The notes under the pieces are model-generated. The model was not told the origin of the DNA. It was given only the letters and a program-made list of their open reading frames with translations, and ran no database searches. From Streptomyces sp. RB17 (GTDB lineage Bacteria > Actinomycetota > Actinomycetes > Streptomycetales > Streptomycetaceae), in contig NZ_WEGL01000001.1 in NCBI RefSeq assembly GCF_009604455.1, positions 682,001 through 746,000 of the forward strand: DNA of 64,000 bases. The letters are read 5' to 3'. A program made the position numbers and the translations under genes. Below are positions 33,635-42,103 of this stretch, piece after piece (position 1 is the stretch's first letter; the number at the start of each line of letters is the position of its first letter).

Positions 33635-33720
33635 CCGGCCAGCACGATGCTTCACGATCTGCGGCAAACGACGCCTAAGCAGGTGTGACAGGGGCTTGGG
33701 CACGCTGAGCCAGGCGACTC
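33635..33720 (+). pseudogene. Second integrase C-terminal relic
   Basis: The DNA GATGCTTCACGATCTGCGGCA at 33647 matches the first relic at 32254, giving MLHDLR, then a deletion, then ACGCCTAAGCAGGTG (TPKQV) and a TGA, followed by out-of-frame GGGGCTTGGGCACGC, the old LGHA box. It is a more decayed copy of the same integrase end and again precedes an att-like repeat. Confidence 0.65.
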
Positions 33721-33792
33721 TGAGCGATGTGCCGTGAGCGTGCCCTTCGGGGACCGGGGAATCTCGAATTCCCAGCTCAGGGCGCTGGTCAT

Positions 33793-33820
33793 ACACCTTG
33801 TGCGGGGGTGCCGCCTCTCC
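33793..33820 (+). repeat. Att-like repeat, copy 3
   Basis: ACACCTTGTGCGGGGG continuing TGCCGCCTCTCC matches copies at 28872 and 32404. A CCCAGCTCAG element shared with the DNA before copy 2 lies 20-odd bp upstream. It marks the likely right end of the tandem island. Confidence 0.6.
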
Positions 33821-34142
33821 GGCGTGACGGTCGCCCCACCGGCGGCCCGCCGCCAAGCCGTCCCGTGTGCCGTCGCAACCGATGGCCGCTCGGCTCCAAC
33901 GGCACCTAGCGGAGACGGCCCGCTGTGCCGAGGGGCGCCGAGAGGGATCCGGGAGAACAACTCCCACTCGTACGCCTGGTTGCCGCCGTGGATCACGATG
34001 ATTTCGGCGCGGGAGACGCGGCCGTGCGCCGATGCTGCGCCCGAGCCGCTGAGGGCCTGACTGATCGGTTCGGCCGGGCCGTCGTTCGCGCCTCTTGAAC
34101 ACACCGAAGTGATCCGCGTGGTTTCCCTTTCGCGAGGTCAGG
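33821..34142. other. Segment without a confident gene
   Basis: On the minus strand one frame (about 34104-33850) reads SRAEIIVIHGGNQAYEWELFSRIPLG, which looks protein-like, but its flanks do not and no start or family was recognised. It may be a fragment of a lost gene at the island border. Confidence 0.35.
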
Positions 34143-34559
34143 CTATGTGAAGGCCCAGCCGCTCCACCGTCTGACCCGAACGGCGACCGCGGGACCCTGA
34201 GGAGGGAACTCCTTGTACTGGTCGTACTTGCCGCACAGCAGTTCCACTGCGTGAAGTCGCTCCTGTCCCTCCTCCAGGACTTCCGCCTGACCGTCGGCGC
34301 GCACCCACCACAGTCTTGACCATTCGTCGTCGTAGTGGTCCACCAGCACCGTCACCGCCGGGTTCTCCCGGATGTTGCGCAACCGCCGCAGATTCCATGT
34401 GCTTTTGGGCTTGTGGTCGACTGCGAAGTACACGACGTCGTCGTGCACGACGAACGTCACGGGCACCGCGTGAGGCACTCCCTCGGCGTCGGCGGTCGCC
34501 AGCCGGGCGACGGGCGCCGCAGAAAACCTTTCCCGGGCGGCGAGCGGTGAGAGCTTCAT
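34143..34559 (-). CDS. PPOX-class flavin/F420-dependent oxidoreductase
   Basis: A 138-residue split-barrel protein of the pyridoxamine-phosphate-oxidase-like superfamily (MKLSPLAARERFSAAPVARLATADAEGVPHAVPVTFVVHDD, then WNLRRLRNIRENPAVTVLVDHY). The N-terminal ARLATADAEGVPHAVPV motif is typical of the group that includes Rv0121-like F420-binding enzymes. Substrate unknown. Start ATG 34559 gives the usual length; the frame is open further upstream without a plausible start. Alone and convergent with nothing. Confidence 0.85.
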   Translation of the reverse strand: MKLSPLAARERFSAAPVARLATADAEGVPHAVPVTFVVHDDVVYFAVDHKPKSTWNLRRLRNIRENPAVTVLVDHYDDEWSRLWWVRADGQAEVLEEGQERLHAVELLCGKYDQYKEFPPQGPAVAVRVRRWSGWAFT

Positions 34560-34745
34560 CGTCCCACGGTAGTGAGGCCCTGGGCATGCCGAGGAAGACA
34601 GGCGGTTTTTGGTCGGTGTCTGGTTGCGGATCACCTGATGTGATGGTGATTGAGGAGGCAGATCGTTTCTTTGCGCTTTCATGGCGTTACATTCCGTGAT
34701 CTCGCGGTGGCTGTCGGAGCCGCCGGTGATGACGGAGGTACCGAG

Positions 34746-35159
34746 ATGAAGAAGGCGTTGGCGGGCTTGGCGGCGGCCGGTCTGATCCTTACGGCTGCGG
34801 GGACGGCGGCCGCGGCTTGGGGCTCACCGATCCCGACGCTCAAGTCGGAGGGTGTCAGGTTGACGGAGGGGCAGTACAGGTTCAACCCGGCCGGAACCAA
34901 CCACGGAGCTTTCGAGTGGCAGGGGCGGCTCTCCGACTTTGACTCGGCCGATGGGCACAACGTCTATCTCCAGGTCCGCGTCGAGGGTCACGACTGGGTT
35001 CGGTACTACGGGATGCAGAAGCAATCAGTGTGGATGCACCACTCCAACTGGGACGGCGCTCAGCGCTACACCGAGAACGCGTACATGCGTGCGTGTCGTG
35101 ACCGTGGAAGCCTCCGTCCGGACAACTGCTCTCCCGGGCAGCACTTCGCCAACCACTAG
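34746..35159 (+). CDS. Small secreted protein with two Cys
   Basis: A 137-residue product with a clear signal peptide (MKKALAGLAAAGLILTAAGTAAAA). The mature ~113 residues are rich in aromatic and polar residues (EWQGRLSDFDSADGHNVYLQVRVEGHDW, QSVWMHHSNWDGAQRY) and carry two Cys near the C-terminus (ACRDRGSLRPDNC) that may form a disulphide. No family was recognised. It lies just upstream of an ABC ATPase/FtsX pair, a layout like lactococcin-972-type bacteriocin loci, but the sequence does not show that family's motifs. GGAGG precedes ATG 34746. Confidence 0.8.
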   Translation: MKKALAGLAAAGLILTAAGTAAAAWGSPIPTLKSEGVRLTEGQYRFNPAGTNHGAFEWQGRLSDFDSADGHNVYLQVRVEGHDWVRYYGMQKQSVWMHHSNWDGAQRYTENAYMRACRDRGSLRPDNCSPGQHFANH

Positions 35160-35176
35160 GAATTACCGACATCCAG

Positions 35177-35200
35177 AGCCCGGATCCCTGCATCCGGGCT
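35177..35200 (+). terminator. Terminator after the small secreted protein
   Basis: AGCCCGGAT / ATCCGGGCT, perfect 9-bp stem with a 6-nt loop, 18 bp after the stop codon and 23 bp before the first possible codon of the ABC gene. It lacks a U-run and may be partial. Confidence 0.75.
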
Positions 35201-35222
35201 CGCACTCTCCCTAGGGGAAGCC

Positions 35223-35909
35223 ATCAACACGTCAGAAGTCCTGTCCGCCGCGGGCGTCGACCTCTTCTACGGTGATACACCGGCGGTCCGAAAGGCGGAG
35301 ATTTCCTTGCGCCGCGGAGAGGTCGCGGTGATCACCGGGCAGAGCGGCTCGGGCAAGTCGTCGTTGCTGTACTGCCTGGCCGGAGTGCTGCCCGTCGCCC
35401 GCGGCGAGGTCCGCTTCGAGGGGCAGATCCTCGCTGAACTGAGCGACGAGGAACTCAGCGCCCTCCGCCGCGAGCGGTTCGGGTTCGTCTTCCAGTACGG
35501 CGAACTGCTTCCGGAGCTGACCATCGAGGAGAACGCAGCCCTGCCTCTTCGCCTGGCCGGACAACGCAAGGCCTCCGCGCTCGCCGCCGCGGGCGAGGTA
35601 CTCGGTCGGCTCGGCCTCGCGGATCTGCGGCGGCGCCGGCCCTCGCAGGTATCCGGAGGACAGAACCAACGCGTAGCCGTCGCCCGGGCGTTGGTCCACC
35701 GGCCGGCCGTCGTGTTCGCAGACGAGCCCACCGGCTCCCTCGACAGCGCCAACGCCACGGCCGTACTGGAGGAGTTCCTGAGCCTCGCGCGCACTCAGGG
35801 GACAGCCGTGGTGCTCGTCACGCACGACGAGCAGGTGGCAGCCGGCGCGGACAGCCACTACACGATGCGCGACGGAGTTCTCGCCGCCCGAGCCCGGGAG
35901 GCGACGTGA
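35223..35909 (+). CDS. ABC transporter ATP-binding protein (MacB/LolD-like), non-canonical start
   Basis: A ~228-residue ATPase with Walker A GQSGSGKSS, Q-loop FQYGELL, signature VSGGQNQRVAVARAL, Walker B VVFADEPTGS and switch His in LVTHDEQ. The A-loop region VDLFYGDTPAVRKAEISLRRGE is intact, so translation must begin at or before 35250, yet there is no ATG, GTG or TTG in frame between the upstream TAG (35157) and TTG 35307. ATC at 35223 behind AGGGGAAG is my best candidate; CTG 35241 is another. It overlaps the permease start by 4 bp. Confidence 0.8.
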   Translation: MNTSEVLSAAGVDLFYGDTPAVRKAEISLRRGEVAVITGQSGSGKSSLLYCLAGVLPVARGEVRFEGQILAELSDEELSALRRERFGFVFQYGELLPELTIEENAALPLRLAGQRKASALAAAGEVLGRLGLADLRRRRPSQVSGGQNQRVAVARALVHRPAVVFADEPTGSLDSANATAVLEEFLSLARTQGTAVVLVTHDEQVAAGADSHYTMRDGVLAARAREAT

Positions 35910-38197
35910 GAGAGCTGCTCCTAGGGCTGCGCCTGCTCCTGGGCAGCGGGCGAGGGAACCGGGTGAGGTTTCTCCTCATGACCCTGGGCAGCGCGATCGG
36001 CGTGAGCTGCCTCGCCGTAGTCCTGACCATCCCGGGGATCCTGGCAGCCCAGGACGCTCGCATGGCAGCGCGACAGCCGACCTGCGCCAGGGACTCGCAG
36101 GGGCACTGCACCGGCATCAAGGGGGCCCCACGGGAGCTGACCAGGACGGACCCGCTCGGCTCCCGGCCCATGACCCGCGTTTTCATCGCACCCGGTACCA
36201 AACACATCGAGCCGCCACCGGGGCTGGGGGAACTCCCGTCCCCAGGTGAGATCGTCCTGTCGCCGCGGTTGCGCGAGGTGCTCCACGCGGAGCCAGGTCT
36301 GGCCAAACTCCTCCCAGGGCGGGAGCGACGACTCATCGGAGCCCATGGCCTCGCACACCCCGACGAGCTGTACGCGTACATCGGCGTCTCCCCGCACAAT
36401 CTCAAGGAAGCCGATGTTGTAACGCTCTTCGGCACGCCCTACCCGCCCAGCCCCACAGTGGAGAACTCGACGCTCGACATTGTGCGGTTCACCCTCGCCG
36501 GTGTGGTATTGCTGCCACTCGCGGTCTTCCTCTCCGTGTGCGCCAGGCTTTCTGCGGCCGTCCGCGTACGGCGGTTGGCTGCCCTACGACTTCTCGGCCT
36601 GAGTACGAAAGCCGTTCAACGGGTGAATGCGGCCGAGACGGTGGCTGCTGCAGTGCTCGGTACCGTACTCGGCATCGGAATCTACGAGTTGGCCAACCAA
36701 CTTGTCAGTCGGGCAGGCCTTCCCGGCTTCAAGTGGTATCCGAGTGACGGTGCCCTCAGCTTCTCGACGATTCTCGTCTGTCTGGTCGGCTGCCCTACCC
36801 TCGCATGGTTTGCGGGCCGGACAAGTGCTCGAAAGGCAGCGTCGAACCCGCTGGCAGTACGGCGCAGGGCCGTTCAGAAACCGCCTGCTAAATGGGGGAT
36901 GCTCTCTCTCGTCCCCGGGCTCGGTATTGTCGCAGGGTACTGCGTGGCGGGTGCGACGGGCCATGCGCCGCGGGACACTCGAGTCTCCGCCGTCCTCATG
37001 CCACTCGCCGTTGTACTGGTCGGTGTCGGTCTCGTACTGACGCTTCCGCTCCTCTCACGAGCCCTCGCCCGCAGGGTGGGGCGCTGGAGCGGCTCGCTGT
37101 TCTTGGGTCTCGCCATGCGTCGCAACGAGGCGGAACCGGGCGGGGCCCTCCGCGTGGCGACGGGCCTGGTCCTGTTGGTGTATGCCGCCTCGCTCGTCCA
37201 AGGCGTGTTGATCGAACTCGACCAGGTGTCCAAGAGCGAATCACCCGTGCAGATCTACAGCATCGGGCTCGACGGTGTGACGGCCAAGCAACAGCACGCT
37301 CTGGAGAGCATTACAGGCATCCGGGGACACGCCGTCCAAATGAGTTCATGGATCGATCCCCACACCGACGTATTCGAGCCCACCATCCACGCGGTGGTCG
37401 CTACCTGCGGTCAGTTGCACAAGTTGGTTCCGAGTGCCGACGGATGCGTGGGCGGCCGTCCCGTTCGGCTCCTGGACCAGGCCCAAGGAGCCAGCTGGGA
37501 CGGTAATCCGGGAGATGCCTTTGCTTTCCACCTGCGGAAGGCGGGTCATGGCCGCTTCATGCACCTCAGGGTTCCGAAAGAGACCCTTCGGTACCGCGAC
37601 TGGGACGGCATTTCGGCGCTTGATGCCGGCGTTCTGCTTCCGCCGTCGTTTCTCCCTACGGGCTATCGGCCCGAGGATGCGTCTCTCGTCCTGCTCAGCA
37701 GTTCTGACCCGGGAACGGTGCGAGCCGTACTGGACGGGATCGGCGGCGTCGACCCCACGATCGCGGTCGACCCCTACGGCATCAACGTAACTGCCCTCCA
37801 ACAGATCGCTGTCGTCAAAACCCTGCTTGCCATCGGCATGGTGCTCGGCCTGATCATCGGTGTGGCCGCCTACCTGGTGGCGGCCACGGACCGGGCCATG
37901 GAACGGAAGCCGCAGGTAACGGCGCTGGCCTTGCTCGGTGCGCGGCCCCGCACCCTGCGGGCCGTGCAGGTTGCGCAGGTCGTGTTGCCGTTGACCTTCG
38001 GGCTGGTGTTGGCGGTCGTCACCGGGAAGGCCGCCGAGTCGAGTTACCTCGTCACGGGAGGTGGTGCGATCTTCTGGGACGGGAAGGGCGTGCCGTTGCT
38101 GCTCGCGTCTGCGCTCGGGGCGGTTGTCGTCGCCGTGCTCGGCTCGTTGCCGCTGATCGGGCGGAGGATCGATCCGGAGTTGATCCGACGGGACTGA
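35906..38197 (+). CDS. FtsX-like ABC permease
   Basis: A 763-residue membrane protein starting at GTG 35906 inside the ATPase stop. One helix near residues 23-45, an external loop (~46-195), a block of three or four helices (~197-300), further helices at ~335-430, a second external domain (~440-630), and three C-terminal helices (LLAIGMVLGLIIGVAAYLVA, LPLTFGLVLAVVTG, LLLASALGAVVVAVLGSL). This double FtsX arrangement is typical of MacB/BceB-type exporters and of bacteriocin-associated permeases. GC content is somewhat lower than in core genes. Substrate unknown; the upstream secreted protein is a candidate. Confidence 0.85.
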   Translation: MRELLLGLRLLLGSGRGNRVRFLLMTLGSAIGVSCLAVVLTIPGILAAQDARMAARQPTCARDSQGHCTGIKGAPRELTRTDPLGSRPMTRVFIAPGTKHIEPPPGLGELPSPGEIVLSPRLREVLHAEPGLAKLLPGRERRLIGAHGLAHPDELYAYIGVSPHNLKEADVVTLFGTPYPPSPTVENSTLDIVRFTLAGVVLLPLAVFLSVCARLSAAVRVRRLAALRLLGLSTKAVQRVNAAETVAAAVLGTVLGIGIYELANQLVSRAGLPGFKWYPSDGALSFSTILVCLVGCPTLAWFAGRTSARKAASNPLAVRRRAVQKPPAKWGMLSLVPGLGIVAGYCVAGATGHAPRDTRVSAVLMPLAVVLVGVGLVLTLPLLSRALARRVGRWSGSLFLGLAMRRNEAEPGGALRVATGLVLLVYAASLVQGVLIELDQVSKSESPVQIYSIGLDGVTAKQQHALESITGIRGHAVQMSSWIDPHTDVFEPTIHAVVATCGQLHKLVPSADGCVGGRPVRLLDQAQGASWDGNPGDAFAFHLRKAGHGRFMHLRVPKETLRYRDWDGISALDAGVLLPPSFLPTGYRPEDASLVLLSSSDPGTVRAVLDGIGGVDPTIAVDPYGINVTALQQIAVVKTLLAIGMVLGLIIGVAAYLVAATDRAMERKPQVTALALLGARPRTLRAVQVAQVVLPLTFGLVLAVVTGKAAESSYLVTGGGAIFWDGKGVPLLLASALGAVVVAVLGSLPLIGRRIDPELIRRD

Positions 38198-38215
38198 GAG
38201 GCGCGGGAGTCGTTC

Positions 38216-38244
38216 GGGGCGGTACCCGGTATGGGTGCCGCCCC
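38216..38244 (+). terminator. Terminator of the ABC pair
   Basis: GGGGCGGTACCC / GGGTGCCGCCCC with a 5-nt loop and then TTCGGCTTTTCT. Strong intrinsic terminator between the permease and the convergent DUF4232 gene. Confidence 0.88.
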
Positions 38245-38289
38245 TTCGGCTTTTCTGCCCCTCTGGGAATGCGCCCCGGGACCTCCCCC

Positions 38290-38844
38290 TCAGAACGCGC
38301 CCTGCGTGTTCACCGGCCCGACCTGGAACACCGCCGAGCAGATCGTCCAGGGGGCCGGGACCAGGGTCGCGGTGTGGGAGGCCGGGGGGTAGACGCGCAG
38401 GTAGGTGCCGGTGCGGAGGCAGGGGCCGCCGATCGGGCCGTTGGTGGTGCGGGCGATCGCCGACGCCGAGTGGGCGGGGGCGAGCGTGACCGTGCCGTAC
38501 GACCGGCCGCTGCGGGTGGCGGCCGGGCCTGTCTGGTGGTGCGCGGTGTCAAGGGCGCTGACGCCCGGGTAGCCGCGCAGGGCGCAGCTCGTCGTGCTGG
38601 TGTTGGTGAACCGGATCGGCCAGTACAGCGACCCCGCCGCGCCTTCCTTGCGGCCCATGGAGAGGTACAGGTCGCTCACGGTGCAGGTCCGGACGGTGGA
38701 CGAGGTCCGTGCCGCCGCCGGGGTCGCGCTCCACGCGGCTCCCGCGGCCGTGAGGCCCAGGAGAGCGGCGGTCAGTACGGCCGCCGGGCCGCGCCCGGAG
38801 AGTCTCCGGAGGGATTTCAGGGTATTCAGAGGATACGGAAACAT
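38290..38844 (-). CDS. Secreted DUF4232 domain protein
   Basis: A 184-residue exported protein: a basic N-terminus and signal peptide (VLTAALLGLTAAGAAWSATPAAA), then a ~135-residue beta-rich domain with the DUF4232 marks CTVSDLYLSMG, LYWPIRFTNTSTTSCALRGYPGVSALD and the final CSAVFQVG. Four Cys probably form two disulphides. The family is widespread in Streptomyces and of unknown function. ATG 38844 with GGAGG about 10 bases upstream. Confidence 0.87.
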   Translation of the reverse strand: MFPYPLNTLKSLRRLSGRGPAAVLTAALLGLTAAGAAWSATPAAARTSSTVRTCTVSDLYLSMGRKEGAAGSLYWPIRFTNTSTTSCALRGYPGVSALDTAHHQTGPAATRSGRSYGTVTLAPAHSASAIARTTNGPIGGPCLRTGTYLRVYPPASHTATLVPAPWTICSAVFQVGPVNTQGAF

Positions 38845-39063
38845 GACACATCCGCCTCCATCGGGCGAACGGGTGGATGAACGTCACTGTGTTCGATGCA
38901 TCCCGGGCCGGAAAAGTTGTGCCCACCTGCCCACCCCCTTGCGGGTCCCCTGACACGCGGCCGCAGCACACCTTTCGTCATCGACTCGCATGGTTGATCG
39001 TTGGGCCGTGCATCAATGACGAAGAGGATCGACGAAGACGATCGACGTCAGGGGGCACCGACG

Positions 39064-40356
39064 ATGACGATGAGCCGTAGGGGACTGCTGGTCGCGGGAG
39101 CCGGGACGGTGGCAGGGGGCGGGTTACTCGCCGGTTGTGGGTCCAACACCGGGCGGGAGAGTGGAAGTTCGGCCGAGTTGTCGCAGTGGTACCACCAGTA
39201 CGGTGAGGCCGGTACCGAGCAGGCCGTCGAGCGGTACGCCGGCGCCTACCGCAAGGCGCGCGTCAGGGTGCAGTGGCGGCCGGGGAACTACGACCAGCAG
39301 ACCGCCGCCGCCCTGCTGACCGACTCCGGACCGGACGTCTTCGAGGTCAACGGGCCGACGCTGGACCAGATTCAGGGTGGGCAGGTCGTCGACCTCAGTG
39401 ATCTGCTCAAGGGCGTCCAGGACGACGTCAATCCGGCCGTGCTCGCGCCCAAGACGTACGACGGCCGGGTCTGGGGCGTTCCGCAGGTCATCGACATGCA
39501 GATGCTCTACTACCGCAAGAGCCTGCTGCGGGACGCCGGGGTCGAGCCGCCGGACACGCTGGACGCCCTCGTGGACGCGGCCCGCAGGCTCACCAGCAGC
39601 AAGGTCAAGGGGCTGTTCCTGGGGAACGACGGGGGAGCCGGTGTGCTCGGCGGTACGCCCCTGTACGCCGCCGGGCTGGAGCTCGTCACCGAGGACGGCA
39701 AGGTCGGCTTCGACGATCCCGCCGCCGCCCGCACCCTCGGCAAGCTGCACCGGCTGTACGCCGACAAGTCCCTCCTCCTCGGCGCGCCCGCCGACTGGTC
39801 CGACCCGTCCGCCTTCACCCAGGGGCTGACCGCGATGCAGTGGTCCGGGCTGTGGGCGCTGCCGCAGATCAAGAAGGAGCTGGGGGACGACTTCGGGGTG
39901 CTGCCGTTTCCCAGGGACGGCGGCCAGGGGAAGCCTGCCGTACCCGTCGGGGCGTACGGTGCCGCCGTCAGCGCGCGGAGCAGGCACAAGGAGGCCGCGA
40001 AGGAGTACGTGCGCTGGCTCTGGGTCCAGCGGACCGACTATCAGGAGGACTTCGCGCTGTCGTACGGCTTTCACATCCCGGCCCGGATCTCCCTCGCCAG
40101 GAAGGCCACCGCGCTGCGGTCGGGGGCCGCTGCCGACGCCGTGCGTTTCACCACCGACCACGGCTACGCCCAGCCGCTGCTGTGGACGCCGGCCGCCCAG
40201 ACCGCCTATCAGGACGCGCTGAGTCGGATCATCAGGAGCGGGGCCAGCCCCGAGGGTGAACTGCGGTCCGTCGTACGGAAGGTGGCCGCCGAACTCGACC
40301 GCGTGAAGAACGCGAAGAGTGCGAACAGTGCGAAGAAGGTGAAGAAGGCGTCGTGA
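39064..40356 (+). CDS. Sugar ABC transporter substrate-binding lipoprotein
   Basis: A 430-residue cluster B/D solute-binding protein with a Tat/lipoprotein-like leader (MSRRGLLVAGAGTVAGGGLLAGCG, lipobox LAGC). The mature part has SQWYHQYGEAGTEQAV, DVFEVNGPTLDQIQGGQVVDLSDLL and AMQWSGLWALPQIKKEL as in CUT1-type sugar binders. The C-terminus is Lys/Ser/Ala-rich. ATG 39064 follows AGGGGG; ATG 39070 also possible. It starts a three-gene operon with two permeases, each overlapping; the ligand is probably an oligosaccharide. Confidence 0.9.
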   Translation: MTMSRRGLLVAGAGTVAGGGLLAGCGSNTGRESGSSAELSQWYHQYGEAGTEQAVERYAGAYRKARVRVQWRPGNYDQQTAAALLTDSGPDVFEVNGPTLDQIQGGQVVDLSDLLKGVQDDVNPAVLAPKTYDGRVWGVPQVIDMQMLYYRKSLLRDAGVEPPDTLDALVDAARRLTSSKVKGLFLGNDGGAGVLGGTPLYAAGLELVTEDGKVGFDDPAAARTLGKLHRLYADKSLLLGAPADWSDPSAFTQGLTAMQWSGLWALPQIKKELGDDFGVLPFPRDGGQGKPAVPVGAYGAAVSARSRHKEAAKEYVRWLWVQRTDYQEDFALSYGFHIPARISLARKATALRSGAAADAVRFTTDHGYAQPLLWTPAAQTAYQDALSRIIRSGASPEGELRSVVRKVAAELDRVKNAKSANSAKKVKKAS

Positions 40357-41255
40357 GGCGGCGCAGGGCGCTCTGGTTCTGGGTGTTCGTCGGGCCGTTC
40401 GCGCTCGGGCTCGGGGTGTTCACCTACGTTCCGCTGCTGTGGAGCGTGGGCCTCAGCCTCTTCGACGCGCACAACACCGTCACGCCCACGCACTTCGTCG
40501 GCCTGGACAACTACACGGCGATGCTGAAGGACGACGCGTTCGTCGACAGCCTGCGGACCTTTCTTCTCTTCACCGCCTTCATCGTGCCGGTCACGTACCT
40601 CCTTTCCCTCTCGCTCGCCCTGATGGTCAACCGGCTGAAACACGCTCGCGCCTTCTTCCGGTCGGTCTTCTTCCTCCCGGCCGCGTGCAGTTACGTCGTC
40701 GCCGCGCTGGTGTGGAAGATGTCGATCTTCAATGGGGTGCGGTTCGGACTGGCCAACACCGTTCTCGGGTGGTTCGGCCAGGATCCCGTCGCCTGGCTGG
40801 CCGGCGCCGATCCGCCGTGGTACTGGCTGGTCATCGTGACCGTACGGCTGTGGCTGCAGGCCGGTTTCTACATGATTCTCCTCCTGGCGGGGCTGCAGCG
40901 GATCGACCCGGTGCTGTACGAGGCGGCCGCCGTGGACGGGGCCCGGCCGGGCTGGACGGTGCTGCGGCACATCACCCTGCCCCAGCTGCGGGCCACCTCG
41001 GTCGCGGTGGTGCTGCTGCTCGTCATCAACGCCTTCCAGGCCTTCGACGAGTTCTACAACCTGCTGTCGGACGCGCGGGGCTATCCGCCGTACGCCCGCC
41101 CGCCGCTGGTCTACCTCTACTACACCGCCCTCGGGCAGGGGCAGAACCTCGGGCTCGGCAGCGCGGGCGCGGTGATCCTCGCGCTGATCATCGCCATCGT
41201 CACGGTGGGGCAGGCGCGCTGGCTGAAGCTGGGAAGGACGGACGCCGATGGATGA
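40353..41255 (+). CDS. Sugar ABC transporter permease, MalF/UgpA type
   Basis: A 300-residue CUT1 permease with six helices. N-terminal LWFWVFVGPFALGLGVFTYVPLLWS, GLDNYTAML, and the EAA loop EAAAVDGARPGWTVLRHITLPQL that contacts the ATPase. GTG 40353 overlaps the binding-protein stop by 4 bp and its end overlaps the next permease start by 8 bp. No ATPase gene is present, as usual in Streptomyces where MsiK serves many sugar importers. Confidence 0.92.
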   Translation: MRRRRALWFWVFVGPFALGLGVFTYVPLLWSVGLSLFDAHNTVTPTHFVGLDNYTAMLKDDAFVDSLRTFLLFTAFIVPVTYLLSLSLALMVNRLKHARAFFRSVFFLPAACSYVVAALVWKMSIFNGVRFGLANTVLGWFGQDPVAWLAGADPPWYWLVIVTVRLWLQAGFYMILLLAGLQRIDPVLYEAAAVDGARPGWTVLRHITLPQLRATSVAVVLLLVINAFQAFDEFYNLLSDARGYPPYARPPLVYLYYTALGQGQNLGLGSAGAVILALIIAIVTVGQARWLKLGRTDADG

Positions 41256-42081
41256 CGCCCTGGTACGGGCGGGGCGGGCGCTCAGGCTGGCACTGGTCGT
41301 CGTGCTCGCGCTGGTCTTTCTGATCCCGTTCTATCTGCTCGTGCGCAACGGGCTGTCGAGCGAACGGGACATCACTTCGCCCGAATGGACCTTCTTTCCC
41401 CGGGAGTTGAGATGGGGGAACGTCCGCGAGCTGTTCGACGACCCGTCCGTCCCGTTCGCGCGCTCGCTGCTCAACTCCGCGCTGATCGCCGTCGCGACCA
41501 CACTGGGCACCCTGCTCCTGTCGTCGCTCGCGGGCTACGGCCTCGCCCGCATCCCGTACCGGCACGCGAACAAGGTCTTCTACGGCATCCTGGGCACCCT
41601 TCTGGTCCCGGCCGCCGTCACCTTCGTACCCAGCTTTGTCCTGGTGTCGTCGCTGGGCTGGATCTCCACGCTGCGGGGACTGATCGTCCCCACCCTGTTC
41701 TCGGCCTTCGCCTGTTTCGTCTTCCGCCAGTACTTCCTCGGCTTTCCACGGGAGCTGGAGGACGCGGCGCAGGTCGACGGGCTCGGGTACTGGCGGACGT
41801 ACTGGCTCGTCGTCGTCCCGAACGCGCGCCCGGTGTTCGCCGCCGTCGGGACGATCGTGTTCCTCGGCGCCTGGAACTCCTTCCTGTGGCCGCTGGTCAT
41901 CGGGCAGGACCAGAGCGCCTGGACGGTGCAGGTGGCCCTGTCGTCCTTCACCACCTCCCAGGTCATCCGGCTGCACGAGCTGTTCGTCGCGGCCGTCGTG
42001 TCGATCCTGCCGCTGCTGCTGGTGTTCCTGTGCTTCCAGCGGTGGATCGTGGCGGGAGTGGAGCGGTCGGGGATCGACTGA
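41248..42081 (+). CDS. Sugar ABC transporter permease, MalG/UgpE type
   Basis: A 277-residue CUT1 permease. It has the family's N-terminal helix (LALVVVLALVFLIPFYLLVRNG), NSALIAVATTLGTLLLSSLAGYGLARI and the EAA loop LEDAAQVDGLGYWRTYWLVVVPNARP. It completes the binding protein-permease-permease operon, which lacks both an ATPase and a local regulator or glycosidase, so the substrate cannot be refined beyond a sugar. ATG 41248. Confidence 0.92.
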   Translation: MDDALVRAGRALRLALVVVLALVFLIPFYLLVRNGLSSERDITSPEWTFFPRELRWGNVRELFDDPSVPFARSLLNSALIAVATTLGTLLLSSLAGYGLARIPYRHANKVFYGILGTLLVPAAVTFVPSFVLVSSLGWISTLRGLIVPTLFSAFACFVFRQYFLGFPRELEDAAQVDGLGYWRTYWLVVVPNARPVFAAVGTIVFLGAWNSFLWPLVIGQDQSAWTVQVALSSFTTSQVIRLHELFVAAVVSILPLLLVFLCFQRWIVAGVERSGID

Positions 42082-42103
42082 CCCCCGACACCGGTTACGG
42101 CGG

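Noticed and set aside
34746..35159. Lactococcin-972-type bacteriocin
   Set aside because: Genomic layout is similar, but the mature sequence lacks the family's typical tyrosine/tryptophan pattern; kept as an unknown secreted protein.
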